From Rhodoferax sp. PAMC 29310 (lineage in GTDB: Bacteria; Pseudomonadota; Gammaproteobacteria; Burkholderiales; Burkholderiaceae_C): a DNA stretch of 64,000 bases. The position numbers and the translations under genes are program-made. The stretch's first letter is position 1. Each line of letters begins with the position of its first letter. The stretch spans positions 310,001-374,000 of the forward strand of contig NZ_CP072852.1 of assembly GCF_017948265.1 (NCBI RefSeq), written 5' to 3'. Of the stretch, positions 1 through 10,236 are shown in pieces. The notes under the pieces were generated by a model that was given only the letters and a program-made list of their open reading frames with translations, was not told the origin of the DNA and did no database searches.

Positions 1-3000
1 CATGTCATACACGGAGCGATCGGGGTCGATTTTTTCCGGGGCCATGCGCAAGATCTCGCCAATCTCGGCCTTGAGCAGGTCTTTAATGGCGGCGGTGAGC
101 TCTTCTGGGCTGAGATCCTCGATGAGGTGCTGGATGTCGTTGGTGTTGGTTGAGTCCGACTGAGCGCTATGGCCGTGGGTAGCGAGCTCACTAAATTTGG
201 GCTCTGCCGCGGAGGGTAAAAAGCGGCCAAGGGCGCTCCAGTCAAGTTCCATCACGCCCAGGTCCGAGCGGTTAGATGCCAGCAGGCCTTCCATGATGTC
301 GAGGGCATCACTGGACAGGATGGTTTTGCCACCCATGCGGCTTTGTAAGGCCTCTTTTATTTTTTCGTTGCGGGCGAGAAAGCCCACGTCGTCAATGGCG
401 CCCCAACGCACACACAGGGCGGCCAGGCCCGCGCTGCGTCGCGCCTCTGCCAGGGATTCGAGGTAGGCATTGGCCGCCACGTAAGCACCTTGCCCTGGGT
501 TGCCAAACAGGGTGGTGGCTGAGGAATAGAGCACGAAAAAATCCAGCGGGAGCTGGCTGGTCAACTCATGCAAATGGCGTGCACCCAGTATTTTGGGGGC
601 GAAAACTGTTGCCAGTTGTTCCGGGGTGGTATTGCGTGCCAGTGCGTCGTCGATCACCGTTGCTGCATGGACCAAGCCGCGCAAGGGCGGCATGGTGATG
701 GCTATTTGGCTAAACAGCGCGGTGAGTGCCGGCAGGTTGGTGACGTCACAGGCCTGGGCCAATACCTTGACGCCTTGGGCTTCAAGGATGGCGATGGCGC
801 TGAGTGCCTCGGCAGCCACTGGGCCGCTGCGGCTGATCAGGACGAGGTAGCGCGCCCCTTTGCTGGCCAGCCACTGTGCTGTTTTGAGACCAAAACCGCC
901 CAAGCCGCCGGTGACCAGGTAGCTGCCATTGGCATTGAGCCGCAATGGTGTCGGCACGAGTTTGGGGGTCTGAACGTGGTTGATACCGTTGCGGTAGGTG
1001 ACCACGATCTTGCCGATATGACGAGATTGTTGCATGTGCCGAAATGCATCGACCACGTCATCGGCTTCAAATGCATGGAAGGGCAGCGGGTGCAGCACGC
1101 CTTGCGCAAACAAAGTCATTACCTCAATGAAGAGCGACTCGGTGAGCGCTGGCTGCGCCTGGAGCAGTTGGTCTGCATCGATACCAAAATAGGAAATGTT
1201 GTTGCGAAACGGACGCAAACCGACTTTGGTGTTTTCGTAAAAGTCCCGCTTGCCAAGTTCAAGAAAGCGTCCGAAGGGCTTCAGTATGCCCAGATTACGG
1301 TTGATGGCTTCGCCCGCCAATGAGTTCAGCACCACATCAATGCCCTGGCCCTGCGTGACCGCCATGATTTGGTCAGCAAACGCAAGTGAGCGGGAGTCAA
1401 ATATGTAATCTGCACCCATGAGGTGCAAAAATTCACGTTTTTCGTCAGACCCGGCGGTGGCAAAGACCACTGCACCCAAGTGCTTGGCAAGCTGAATGGC
1501 CGCGATGCCTACGCCACCGGCCGCACCATGAATCAAGATGCGCTCGCCTCGCTGGAGCCGTGCCAGATGGTGCATGGCGTAGTAGGCTGTGAAAAACGGG
1601 GTTGGAATGGTGGCAGCGGCCTCAAACGAGATCGAGGGGGGCAGGATGGCGACTGCCGAGGCTCGGGTGGTGACCTGATTGCCAAAGCAAGAGGCTCCGA
1701 AGGCCAGCACGCGGTCTCCGATAGCAAAGTTGGTCACTGACGCGCCGAGTGCCGTAATGAACCCGGCGCACTCAAGGCCGAGCGTGGGGCCGGCAAAGCC
1801 GGATTCGACGGCTTCATCTGACAGCATGCCCAGCGAGTACATGACATCGCGAAAGTTCAGGCCCGTGGCTTCAACCTGAATTACAACTTGATCTGCTTGC
1901 GGTGACTGGCTGGGGGTTGAAATCCACCGCAAATGGCGCAATTGTCCGGGCGTGGCAAAGGACAGGCGCACGGTGTCGTGTTTGCCCGTGGCAGCTGGCA
2001 CGGGAGCGTTGCGCGGCAGCACCCGTAGCCGGGGTGCGAAACGCTCGCCGGTCGCGGTGAGAATCACTTCTCGCTCAGCGTCTGGTGCCATCAGTTCGTT
2101 AAGCAGTGCCTCAGAAACGGCTGGGTTGTATGGGGTGTCCTGTAGTGTGGGCTCCAGGTCAAGCATGCGAACGCTGAGGTAGGAGGGCTCGTTGATCAGG
2201 GTGCGGCCCAGCCCATACAGGGGGGCGTCAACAGTGTGACCGAACAAAGTGGTTCTGCCTGGCAATAACCGTGTGGCAGCGCCAGAGGTGACAAGCCAGC
2301 AAGTGGTGCTGGTCTGGGTTGCCTCACAGGCCTGCGCCAGGGTGGTGGCGATGGCTGAGCGCTGCAGTTGATGCGCCAGCAACTCACTTGGGTTGAGTTC
2401 TGTGGTAGCTGCCGCCAGGCCATGCAGGTGAACCACGCCACTGAGCTTGCCATGTTGGGTTTTGAGAGTAGTCAGCAGGGTGCTCACAGCCGCCGCGTCG
2501 CAAAAATCAAGTTCAGGTGCCGCAACAATCACCTCGCCGCCCTGCAATGGCAAACCTTGCAACAGTTGGCTTGCCAAGTGCTGAGATTGTTCAGACTCAC
2601 CTGCCAGGACGAGCCACACCGATGACGCTGAGGTTTGCTTGGCTAAGGCCGCAGCGCGTGCCGGTCCCTGGCCCAACAGGGCATATGGCGAGCTGGGGCT
2701 GCCGGGGGAGAAAGAGTTGATGTTGCTCTCAACAATACCGCGTTGCTCAAGTTGTTGTTGCCATTGCTGTGGTGCCACTTGCAATGCGGTTTGGGTGCCA
2801 AAAAGCAGGCCTAGCCAGCGTGCGGCGGGTGCGCTCAGCCAGAGCAGCGTGCCGCGGCTTGCGAGCACCTTGATTGCAAAATCGAGCGCGATTTCGGCAT
2901 CTTGCCCAGTCAGGAAATCGTTATGAAGAATGACCAGTTGGGCTGTTTTTTCGGTGCCTGGAGTGTTGGCGGTCTGGCCTAGACCCGTCAGCGCCAAGGT

Positions 3001-6000
3001 AGGCCAGCGTTCCGTGTGACGCTGGCAGGCATCAAGTGTTTCCGCATTGGTTGTGGCGAACGTGAACTGACAGCGGTCAGCGGGAAGGCCTCGCAACAGG
3101 CCAGTACAGAAGTTGGGCGGGCCGTTGCTGATTTCCAAAACGTGCAGGCGCTGTCCTTCAGTGAGCTGCGCCAGGCAGGTCTGAGCTGTAGCAGACAAAG
3201 CCTGTGCAGTGTGGCTGCGTTGAGAGACGCCAAAGCTGGTCGCCACCATGGAGGCAAATGTGCAGTCCAGGGGCAGCAATTGGGTGAGGGTGGTTTCCCC
3301 TTGGATCAAGGCCGAGAGGTTCAAGCCAACTCGACTGACTGCGTTGATCGCTGCAAAGTAGTCAGAATGATCAGCGACTAGGGCGTTCCAGATGTCGACA
3401 GATTTAAGAATGTCTGTGGCGTCGCGCAGCTTCCAGCCGGTGTCCACGCGGTCAAGCAGTTGGTCTTCTTCCAATATGGCAATCACACGATGCAGCATGA
3501 CTGACGCTTCGGAACCTTTGTTTAACAGGAGCTCAAGCGGCTGTTCGGATAAGACAAGGTCTTGGTCGGCCAATTGGCGAAAAGCTTCGACTGAAAAACT
3601 CGTGCACAGGGCCGCCAGCAGGGGCTCAACCTCATGCGCATAAACCAGGCTGGATGGATCGCTGTTCAGTGCACGGGTTGCTACCAGCAATTCTTGCTGC
3701 ATGCTGGTCGCGAGGGCATTGGGCACCGGCGTCTCGGCGCAGGGGTGCGCTTTGGGGACTGCTGTGTATGCCAAAAGGCACAAGGGGTCGGTGGTTTTTT
3801 TGCCCATAGGGACGGCGCGAAAACGCACGTCGCGCAACCAGGCAACGACCTCACCCTGGTCATCAAACAGTGTGAAATGAGCGGTGAGGCTGTGCGGAGA
3901 TTGATGCACCAACTGTGCTTTCGCGGTGGCCGGGGCCCCCATGCCAGTGCGCAAACTCAAACGGCCGATTTTGGTGGGTAAATAGGCAACACCTGAGGGC
4001 AGATCAATTTGATCCTGCAGCAAATGGAAAACAAGCTGAAAGCCGCAGTCGAGTAAGGCCGGGTGCAACAACGACTCGGCCATGGAGTCCGAAATAGTGG
4101 CAGGTATTTTGAGTCTGGCCCAAGCGGTGTCTTCCTCTACCCACCCGATGTCAATGGCCTGAAACGCCGGGCCGTAATGAAGGTCAACCTGCTCGGTTAG
4201 GACGGCATGCGATTGGGTATCAAAGTCTGGCCGACGATCTGGTGTTTGCGGCCTTTCATGGGCAAATAAAGTGTCGATTGGCTCGGTGCGTACTCGGCCA
4301 ATGGCGTGCAGAGTCCATGCGTCATGGCTGAACTGGTCACGACTGGAAATGGCAAAGCTGCCGTCGCTGGGCTCCAGGGATACCTTGAGCAGCTTGGTGT
4401 TTTCAGTGCTGAGCACCAAAAACATTTTGATTTCAAGTTCTTCGATTTCAAGTTGAGCCGGTAACCCATTTTGGCCAACCCATTGAGCGGCTGCGGCAAG
4501 ACCCAGTTCGGCGTACCCCGCACCCGGAAAAACGATTGAGCCGCTGACGGCATGGTCAGCCAGCTCTGGATATTTCAACGGGTCAATCTGGTTTTCCCAA
4601 GTCAGCTCCTGCTGCCCCAAGGGATAACCCAGGAGCGGATGTACTTTGCGTCGTTCCAGGAGGTGATAGGACTCGGAGGTGACGGTTTGCCAGTGCCGTT
4701 CGCGTTGCCAAGGGTAGTTTGGCAATGCAGTGAAGCGCGCTGGATGCGGGAAAAAATGTGCGAGATCAGCATCAACTCCAGCCAGTATGGCTTCAGAAGC
4801 AGCCCGCCACACCTGTTCTGACGAGTCATCGCCGCGCTTCAGAGTGGATATGACGCGGCCCGGTTTGCCATCCGTTTTCAGGCATTCATTGAGGTAACCA
4901 CGCAATACGGCATGAGGCCCCACTTCAATGAAAACGTCGATGCCCATTTGTCGAATCGTGCCGATGGCCTTTTCAAAAAGTACCGGTTGGCGAATGTTTT
5001 TCCACCAGTAGCTGGCATCAAGTTGGGTGCCGGGGGTAACTTCACCCGTGACGGTAGAGAAGAAGTCAATCAGCGTTGCTTGCGGTGCCAACGTATCAAG
5101 CGCCTGCTCAAGCCCGGTTTGAATTGGGTCCATCGCCACGCTGTGAAAAGCGTAGTCAAGGTCAAGCCGCTTGAAGATGGCTTGACGATCAAACAGAACA
5201 GATTCCAGTTGGGTCAAAGCCGCTGCCGGCCCTGCCAAGGTGACGCCTCGGCCACTGTTGATGCCAGCAATGGCAATGTGGTCGGCCAGTCCAAGCTCTT
5301 CGAGCACGGTCCGCATTTGCAATTCGCTTAAGGCGACGGCCGTCATTTGCCCCTGACCCTTAGTGAGGCCCTGGAAATGGCTGCGGTAATAAATGACTTT
5401 GACAGCTTGTTCCAGCGTCAAGGCACCAGCCGCCCAAGCTGCAGCAACTTCACCCACACTGTGCCCAGCTACGGCGGCAGGCATCAGGCCTTGGGAACGC
5501 AACATTTCAGTCACACCAACCTGAATCGCAAACAGGGCGGGTTGTGCGATTTCCGTACGCTCGTAACGACCTGCCCCGTTGTCGCCGTTGAGCTCTTTCT
5601 CAAGTGAGAAATCTTCGTATTTCTCAAAAAATCGTTCTACGGCCTGAACTGCTGCCTTGAAAGTAGGGTTTTCGATCAGAAGTTGGCGACCCATGCCTTC
5701 CCACTGCGATCCATTGCCGGAATAAATAAACGCAACTTTGGGTGTCGGGCTCATACCGATAGCGGTAACGACTGGGAGGTTGGTGGGTTTGTCTTCTGAA
5801 AAAGAGGTCAACGCTGAAGCAACTGAGTGCGGTGTGCCTCCAAAAACTACCGCGCGGTGTTCGTGCCACTCACGGTTGATTGCTGCGTTGTAGGCCACGT
5901 CATACAGATCAACAACATCCCCTTTGCCTAAAAGTGCCGCGTACTGTTTGGCGACATCCTTCAACGCAGCTTCTGATTTGCCTGAAATAAACAAAGGAGT

Positions 6001-7329
6001 TCTGATGGGCGTGAGGTCTTTGACGCGCTTGGGCCGAATGGCAGTGACTTTGGCAACTTGGCTTTCCAAAATGACATGTGCATTGGTGCCACCAAAGCCA
6101 AACCCATTGACACCCACCACGATGCGACCACTGGCGGGCAACGCAGTGTTTTGACTGGCCACCAACAGGTTCCAGTCCTGGAAAGGGATGTTTGGGTTGG
6201 GCGTGTTGAAGTTGATTGAGGCCGGGACCATGCGATGCTTGATGCAATACAGGGCTTTGACCAAGCCTGCGACCCCACTGGCGGCTTCCATATGGCCCAA
6301 ATTGCTTTTGATGGAGCCAATCAACAGCGGCTTATCTTTGGGCCGCAATTGGCCCAATGCATTGGCCAGGGCCTTGGCTTCAATCGGATCACCAACCGGC
6401 GTGCCGGTACCGTGTGCTTCCAGGTAAGAAATGTCAGATGGTGAAATGCCTGCTTTGGCATAGGCTTCGGTGAGCAGGGCAGACTGTGCCACTGCGCTGG
6501 GCACGGTGAGCCCCGATTTTTTTCCATCGCTGTTGACGTTGGTGCCAGCCACGACGGCCAATATGGGGTCACCGTCGGCCAGCGCCTGTTCGTATTCCTT
6601 CAGGACAAAGATGCCACCGCCTTCAGAGCGGACGTAGCCATCGGCTGCAGCGTCAAAAACGCTGCAAACCCCTTTGCGGGACAACATGGAGGCTTTTGAA
6701 AAGGCGATAAATCCATAAGGATGCAGTAACAGACCCACACCACCCGAAATGGCCATGGAGGTTTCACCCGATGCAATGGATTGGCATGCCTGGTGGAAAG
6801 CCACCAATGACGACGAGCAAGCCGTGTCAATTGACATGCTCGGCCCTTTAAGGTCAAACAGGTAAGAAATTCGGTTGGCAGCTATGCTGGATGTGTTGCC
6901 TGTAGCCACCGTTGAATCTATTGCACCAAGATCGTCCGTAAAGCGCATGGAGTAGTCAACGGACGAGACGCCAATAAACACGCCACACTTGCTGCCTTTA
7001 ACTGCGCTTGGTTTGATGCCAGCGTTTTCAAAAGCTTCCCAGGTCATTTCGAGCAGCAGGCGCTGCTGGGGATCCATCTGCGCCGCCTCACGCGGGGAGA
7101 TGCCGAAAAAAGTAGCGTCAAAACCCGACACGTCACCCAAGGTGCCCGAGGCGAAGGTGTAGCTCGTGCCGCCATGCTTTTTGCTGGGGTGCTGGAAGGT
7201 GTCCATGGCCCAGCGGCTGGGATCAACTCGGGTGACCAAGTTCTTGCCATTGATCAGATCAGACCAAAAAAGGTCTGTTGTGGTACCGGGCAACCTAAAC
7301 GAACAAGAAATTACTGCTACTTTTTTCAC
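1..7329 (-). CDS. Type I polyketide synthase, KS-AT-DH-(psi)MT-ER-KR-ACP, 3' end outside window
   Basis: This is a multidomain, highly reducing (FAS-like) polyketide synthase of at least 2443 codons that runs off the left edge inside its ACP. The GTG at 7329 is the only usable start, because a stop lies 13 codons upstream and the KS begins at once with no docking segment. KS: DTACSSSL with Cys about 171, EAHGTGT and NLGHMEA. AT: GHSVGE with Ser about 621, and YAFHS about 728, closer to the malonyl signature HAFH than to YASH. DH: HAVSGSIVFP about 926 and HPALLDCGFQ about 1090. A methyltransferase-like region about 1330-1500 has LEISNGPPN where LEIGAGTGG is expected, so it is probably inactive. 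ER: GLNFRDV and HGAAGGVGIAAIQLA about 1936. KR: TGGLGGFG about 2141 and a YVAAN segment about 2282. The ACP starts about 2400 and is cut before its DSL serine. A fully reduced chain is expected if all reductive domains work. The product is unknown. Confidence 0.95.
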   Translation of the reverse strand, partial: MKKVAVISCSFRLPGTTTDLFWSDLINGKNLVTRVDPSRWAMDTFQHPSKKHGGTSYTFASGTLGDVSGFDATFFGISPREAAQMDPQQRLLLEMTWEAFENAGIKPSAVKGSKCGVFIGVSSVDYSMRFTDDLGAIDSTVATGNTSSIAANRISYLFDLKGPSMSIDTACSSSLVAFHQACQSIASGETSMAISGGVGLLLHPYGFIAFSKASMLSRKGVCSVFDAAADGYVRSEGGGIFVLKEYEQALADGDPILAVVAGTNVNSDGKKSGLTVPSAVAQSALLTEAYAKAGISPSDISYLEAHGTGTPVGDPIEAKALANALGQLRPKDKPLLIGSIKSNLGHMEAASGVAGLVKALYCIKHRMVPASINFNTPNPNIPFQDWNLLVASQNTALPASGRIVVGVNGFGFGGTNAHVILESQVAKVTAIRPKRVKDLTPIRTPLFISGKSEAALKDVAKQYAALLGKGDVVDLYDVAYNAAINREWHEHRAVVFGGTPHSVASALTSFSEDKPTNLPVVTAIGMSPTPKVAFIYSGNGSQWEGMGRQLLIENPTFKAAVQAVERFFEKYEDFSLEKELNGDNGAGRYERTEIAQPALFAIQVGVTEMLRSQGLMPAAVAGHSVGEVAAAWAAGALTLEQAVKVIYYRSHFQGLTKGQGQMTAVALSELQMRTVLEELGLADHIAIAGINSGRGVTLAGPAAALTQLESVLFDRQAIFKRLDLDYAFHSVAMDPIQTGLEQALDTLAPQATLIDFFSTVTGEVTPGTQLDASYWWKNIRQPVLFEKAIGTIRQMGIDVFIEVGPHAVLRGYLNECLKTDGKPGRVISTLKRGDDSSEQVWRAASEAILAGVDADLAHFFPHPARFTALPNYPWQRERHWQTVTSESYHLLERRKVHPLLGYPLGQQELTWENQIDPLKYPELADHAVSGSIVFPGAGYAELGLAAAAQWVGQNGLPAQLEIEELEIKMFLVLSTENTKLLKVSLEPSDGSFAISSRDQFSHDAWTLHAIGRVRTEPIDTLFAHERPQTPDRRPDFDTQSHAVLTEQVDLHYGPAFQAIDIGWVEEDTAWARLKIPATISDSMAESLLHPALLDCGFQLVFHLLQDQIDLPSGVAYLPTKIGRLSLRTGMGAPATAKAQLVHQSPHSLTAHFTLFDDQGEVVAWLRDVRFRAVPMGKKTTDPLCLLAYTAVPKAHPCAETPVPNALATSMQQELLVATRALNSDPSSLVYAHEVEPLLAALCTSFSVEAFRQLADQDLVLSEQPLELLLNKGSEASVMLHRVIAILEEDQLLDRVDTGWKLRDATDILKSVDIWNALVADHSDYFAAINAVSRVGLNLSALIQGETTLTQLLPLDCTFASMVATSFGVSQRSHTAQALSATAQTCLAQLTEGQRLHVLEISNGPPNFCTGLLRGLPADRCQFTFATTNAETLDACQRHTERWPTLALTGLGQTANTPGTEKTAQLVILHNDFLTGQDAEIALDFAIKVLASRGTLLWLSAPAARWLGLLFGTQTALQVAPQQWQQQLEQRGIVESNINSFSPGSPSSPYALLGQGPARAAALAKQTSASSVWLVLAGESEQSQHLASQLLQGLPLQGGEVIVAAPELDFCDAAAVSTLLTTLKTQHGKLSGVVHLHGLAAATTELNPSELLAHQLQRSAIATTLAQACEATQTSTTCWLVTSGAATRLLPGRTTLFGHTVDAPLYGLGRTLINEPSYLSVRMLDLEPTLQDTPYNPAVSEALLNELMAPDAEREVILTATGERFAPRLRVLPRNAPVPAATGKHDTVRLSFATPGQLRHLRWISTPSQSPQADQVVIQVEATGLNFRDVMYSLGMLSDEAVESGFAGPTLGLECAGFITALGASVTNFAIGDRVLAFGASCFGNQVTTRASAVAILPPSISFEAAATIPTPFFTAYYAMHHLARLQRGERILIHGAAGGVGIAAIQLAKHLGAVVFATAGSDEKREFLHLMGADYIFDSRSLAFADQIMAVTQGQGIDVVLNSLAGEAINRNLGILKPFGRFLELGKRDFYENTKVGLRPFRNNISYFGIDADQLLQAQPALTESLFIEVMTLFAQGVLHPLPFHAFEADDVVDAFRHMQQSRHIGKIVVTYRNGINHVQTPKLVPTPLRLNANGSYLVTGGLGGFGLKTAQWLASKGARYLVLISRSGPVAAEALSAIAILEAQGVKVLAQACDVTNLPALTALFSQIAITMPPLRGLVHAATVIDDALARNTTPEQLATVFAPKILGARHLHELTSQLPLDFFVLYSSATTLFGNPGQGAYVAANAYLESLAEARRSAGLAALCVRWGAIDDVGFLARNEKIKEALQSRMGGKTILSSDALDIMEGLLASNRSDLGVMELDWSALGRFLPSAAEPKFSELATHGHSAQSDSTNTNDIQHLIEDLSPEELTAAIKDLLKAEIGEILRMAPEKIDPDRSVYDM

Positions 7330-8381
7330 AAGAATCCAACGCTTACATAAACTTACGCCTTCAGGGATTTACATACACGCTGAATTTGGATAACCCGTTC
7401 TCAATAGAAAATATTTTTTATTTCGATCGACCAGATCTCGACGCAAACGGACAACCTGAAATTGTATTGCCTAGGTTCAGCAGCAGCTACCCCCCATTTG
7501 GGGGAGAGGCGAGAATAGAATTCGATATTTTATGTCTGTAAGACAATAATTTCATTGATCGTGAAGGAGCCAAGAGCGACTGCAGCACAACAGGTGCGCT
7601 TGTCTTCACCCCCAACGGAGACCAATGCGTTGGGACCTGCGTCTTTAGTGATGTTGCGCCGAGTGAAGCAGCAAAGCCCACTTGAAAACATTGGATTTTC
7701 TGGCCCCGACTGGAGTCTGAGCATGACGGACCTCATGGGAATGGTGGAGCAGCCTTTTCTTTTGTCGCTAAAAGAGAATACCAACTTGAGTTTCATCTTC
7801 AATGACGTCGTGGACGACTGAAGCCTGAGAAAGCGGGAAACGTTGACGCTCGAAGTCGGCAAATAGTCTGGCAGCCCGTTTCCCTAATCCGGCGCGAAAA
7901 ACCGCGTAGTTGGCTGGCAGCCCCCTTTTTTCACTGAGGCGCAGTTAACTATTCAGCTCACCCCCTTGGGGCAACTGGTGAAGCCTTCTATCTAGTCAAC
8001 TCTCGCGACAATCGTCTTGTTGGGCACCCTGGCGGCCCACGCCTGCGGTCAAACCCCCTGCTTTGAAATCGGAGTGTTTGCAATCAAGCCAGTGAACTCC
8101 TCCCTTGTGTTTTGGCTGCCTGGGTTCAATTTGGCATGTGGCTTCAGAAGAAATACAGCATGCTCTGGTTGATGCAAAGTTATGCCTTTACGGCACAACA
8201 GGCGCAAGGGCTTGTGCCAGAGCTTGGTAGCCCACCCGGGTTCGACAGTTCCAAGCTCAAGATTCACCTGAATTCCAATGAAATCAAGGACTTAGTCGCT
8301 TGATTGGCAAATTACTGTATTGGCGCGATTGTCGTAAAAATATTTAAATTTACGTATAAATCCACTGGTTAAAGTAATGGC
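7330..8381. other. About 1 kb upstream of the PKS with no recognised gene
   Basis: This stretch should carry the PKS promoter, but I see no convincing -35/-10 pair. Two opposed open frames (minus 7530-7862 and plus 7555-7821) overlap each other almost fully, and neither resembles a family I know. The segment 7870-7990 repeats short GGCAGCCC words. Nothing here is supported as a gene. Confidence 0.5.
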
Positions 8382-8525
8382 GTGTTTATAAAACTTACCC
8401 GCTGTGGCCCCAACGAATACGTCCAACTCGTAGTGGTTTACCGCGACGACGCCGGTCGCCCCAAGCAACGCACGCTGGCCTCTCTGTGGCGCGTTGATCG
8501 TAAGCGCGCCATTAACCCCAGGTAG
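8382..8525 (+). pseudogene. N-terminal fragment of an IS1634-like (IS4 superfamily) transposase
   Basis: A 47-codon frame opens at GTG 8382 and reads VFIKLTRCGPNEYVQL, then a YRDDAGRPKQRTLASL motif. In my experience this is the opening of IS1634-type transposases of several hundred residues. It stops at the TAG at 8523-8525, at the very edge of the IS66-family element, and nothing on the far side of that element continues it. It is therefore a truncated remnant of an older insertion sequence. The family assignment is from recalled sequence style. Confidence 0.6.
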
Positions 8526-10236
8526 TCAAGGCAATGGAATCGGCGATATTTCTGGTAGGCGCAGGTTCCACGGCAGAAGCGCTTCAACTTCTTCGACCGT
8601 CTGTGCAGCTGGCAATTCACGTAGCACCCGGCGCAGCCAGGCATAGGGCTCCACACCATTTGCCTTGGCCGTTTCCACCAAGGAATAGATGACGGCGCTG
8701 GCGTGCGCACCAGCGCTTGTGTCGCTGAATAGCCAGGCTTTTCTTCCCACCACGAAGGGACGGATGCTGTTCTCGCAACGGTTGTTGTCAATCGGCAGAT
8801 CGGCGCGCTCGGTGTACCGCGAGAGCATGGGCCACAGGTTTTTCATATACGCCAGAGCGGTGCCCAGAGCACTCTTGGGCGTGACCAATGGCACGGTTTT
8901 GGTCATCCATGCATGTATCTCTGCGAGTGTCGCCACGCTCTGGTCCTGCCGCGCCGCATGGCGCACCTCTGGTTTGGCGTCTTTGAACTCCCGCTCAATA
9001 CGGTACAGCCTGCCAATAAGCGCAACCGCCTCATCAGCCTTGCCGCGTTTGCCCTTGGGCTGCACCCGCACGGCCTCCACAAAGCGTCTGCGCACATGTG
9101 CCCAGCAGGCCAAACGCTCAATTCCGGCGGTGCACCCGATGTCACCGTAGCCCGCGTACCCATCGGTCATCAAATAACCTTTGAATCCCTCCAGCACCCG
9201 CGTGGGCACCGTGGCGCTGCGACTTGGATCGTAGTCAAACAGAACCACCGGTTTGTCCGGCGGCCCGCCCGATTGCACCCACATGTAGCTGTTGGAGGTG
9301 GGCGCCTTGGCGCTCTCTTTGAGCACCTGCACCACCGTCTCATCCATATGGATCAGGGAGCAGTCGAGCAGGATGTCGCGCATCAGGTTGTGCAACGGCT
9401 GCAGCAATTTGCCACCGCCAATAACCCAGCGCGCCAGGGTCTGACTGGGTACCGGCGCATTGTGGCGCTCAAGCACACGGCCAAAGCGCGTAAGCGGCAT
9501 GCCATCGACAAACTTGACCGTGTACAGCATGGCCAAGAAGTCCGCACTGGCATTGCTCTTGGGCAGAGGCTGCGCTGGCAAGGGCGCCGTAACGGGCGCG
9601 TGCTGGCTGCCGGGGCAACCATAGCGGTTGCGGATGTTGCGAATCACGCGCACCTGCATGGGCACGATGTCGAGTTGCTCGCTGATGTCCTGGCCGATTA
9701 ACACCATAGGGGAGCCACAAGGGCAAGTGCGATCAGATTCAGGCACATCGTGCACGACATCCATCCGTGGCAGACCTGCAGCCAATGGGGCGCGTTTGCC
9801 GCGTGCGGGCTTAGAGGCTGCCTTGGTGGCGTCGGCAGCGCCAGATGCATCCTGGGTTTCTTCGGCGGCAATGGGGGCCGTATCGTGTGCGTCTGTGCTG
9901 GTTTGGGCGAGCACTTCGGCTTCGTCAAACAAGCGGCTCTGGGCGGACATCTGTTCGGAGCTTGCGCCGAACATGCGTTGGCGAGCCAGTGTGGCCTGCT
10001 CGAGCATGCGGATGATGTAAGCGTGGGCCTCGTCGCGAACGGCCTGCATTTCTGCGCGCATTGTTTGCGCTTCTTGATGCAGAGTTTGTACGACCTTTTG
10101 CTGTGTCACCAGGAGCGCTTGGAGGGCTCCAATATCGTCTGGCAAAACGCTTGGAAAACTGAACGTTTTAGCAGCCTCTTCAGACACCTTCTCCAGAGAT
10201 GAAATAGGTGTTTTAAGGGCATCATGTCAACTACCT
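8520..10236 (-). mobile_element. IS66-family element carrying only tnpC, putative limits
   Basis: The element contains a full-length TnpC but no tnpA or tnpB upstream, as in the TnpC-only (ISBst12-like) branch of IS66. Suggested tips are AGGTAGT at 8520 and its complement ACTACCT ending at 10236. Identity between the two ends falls off quickly after these bases. I find no 8-bp target duplication, so the limits are tentative. The left end abuts a broken IS1634-like fragment. Confidence 0.5.
8526..10187 (-). CDS. tnpC: IS66 family transposase TnpC
   Basis: This 553-residue protein has the length and order of IS66 TnpC. An N-terminal coiled region (about 20-75) rich in Gln and Glu is followed by the RQRMFGASSEQ motif. 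A Cys-containing zinc-finger-like segment about 160-190 reads CPCGSPM and YGCPG. The DDE catalytic core shows IHMDET (Asp about 282), MTDGYAGY (Asp about 342) and RCENSIRPF (Glu about 471). The C-terminal IS66 tail ends with LLPWNL. No frameshift or stop interrupts it, so the enzyme may be active. The partner proteins TnpA and TnpB, which most IS66 members carry upstream, are absent within several hundred bases. The stop codon lies inside the terminal sequence of the element. Confidence 0.9.
   Translation of the reverse strand: MSEEAAKTFSFPSVLPDDIGALQALLVTQQKVVQTLHQEAQTMRAEMQAVRDEAHAYIIRMLEQATLARQRMFGASSEQMSAQSRLFDEAEVLAQTSTDAHDTAPIAAEETQDASGAADATKAASKPARGKRAPLAAGLPRMDVVHDVPESDRTCPCGSPMVLIGQDISEQLDIVPMQVRVIRNIRNRYGCPGSQHAPVTAPLPAQPLPKSNASADFLAMLYTVKFVDGMPLTRFGRVLERHNAPVPSQTLARWVIGGGKLLQPLHNLMRDILLDCSLIHMDETVVQVLKESAKAPTSNSYMWVQSGGPPDKPVVLFDYDPSRSATVPTRVLEGFKGYLMTDGYAGYGDIGCTAGIERLACWAHVRRRFVEAVRVQPKGKRGKADEAVALIGRLYRIEREFKDAKPEVRHAARQDQSVATLAEIHAWMTKTVPLVTPKSALGTALAYMKNLWPMLSRYTERADLPIDNNRCENSIRPFVVGRKAWLFSDTSAGAHASAVIYSLVETAKANGVEPYAWLRRVLRELPAAQTVEEVEALLPWNLRLPEISPIPLP

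Noticed and set aside
568..1323. A 251-codon plus-strand frame within the PKS region
   Set aside because: It is antisense to the ER-KR part of the synthase, whose motifs are unmistakable on the minus strand.
7530..7862. Two opposing ORFs upstream of the PKS (minus 7530-7862, plus 7555-7821)
   Set aside because: They occupy the same DNA, neither has a good ribosome site or recognisable sequence, and the region looks non-coding.
8913..9701. A 262-codon plus-strand frame in the IS66 element
   Set aside because: It is the mirror frame of tnpC, which shows all catalytic motifs.
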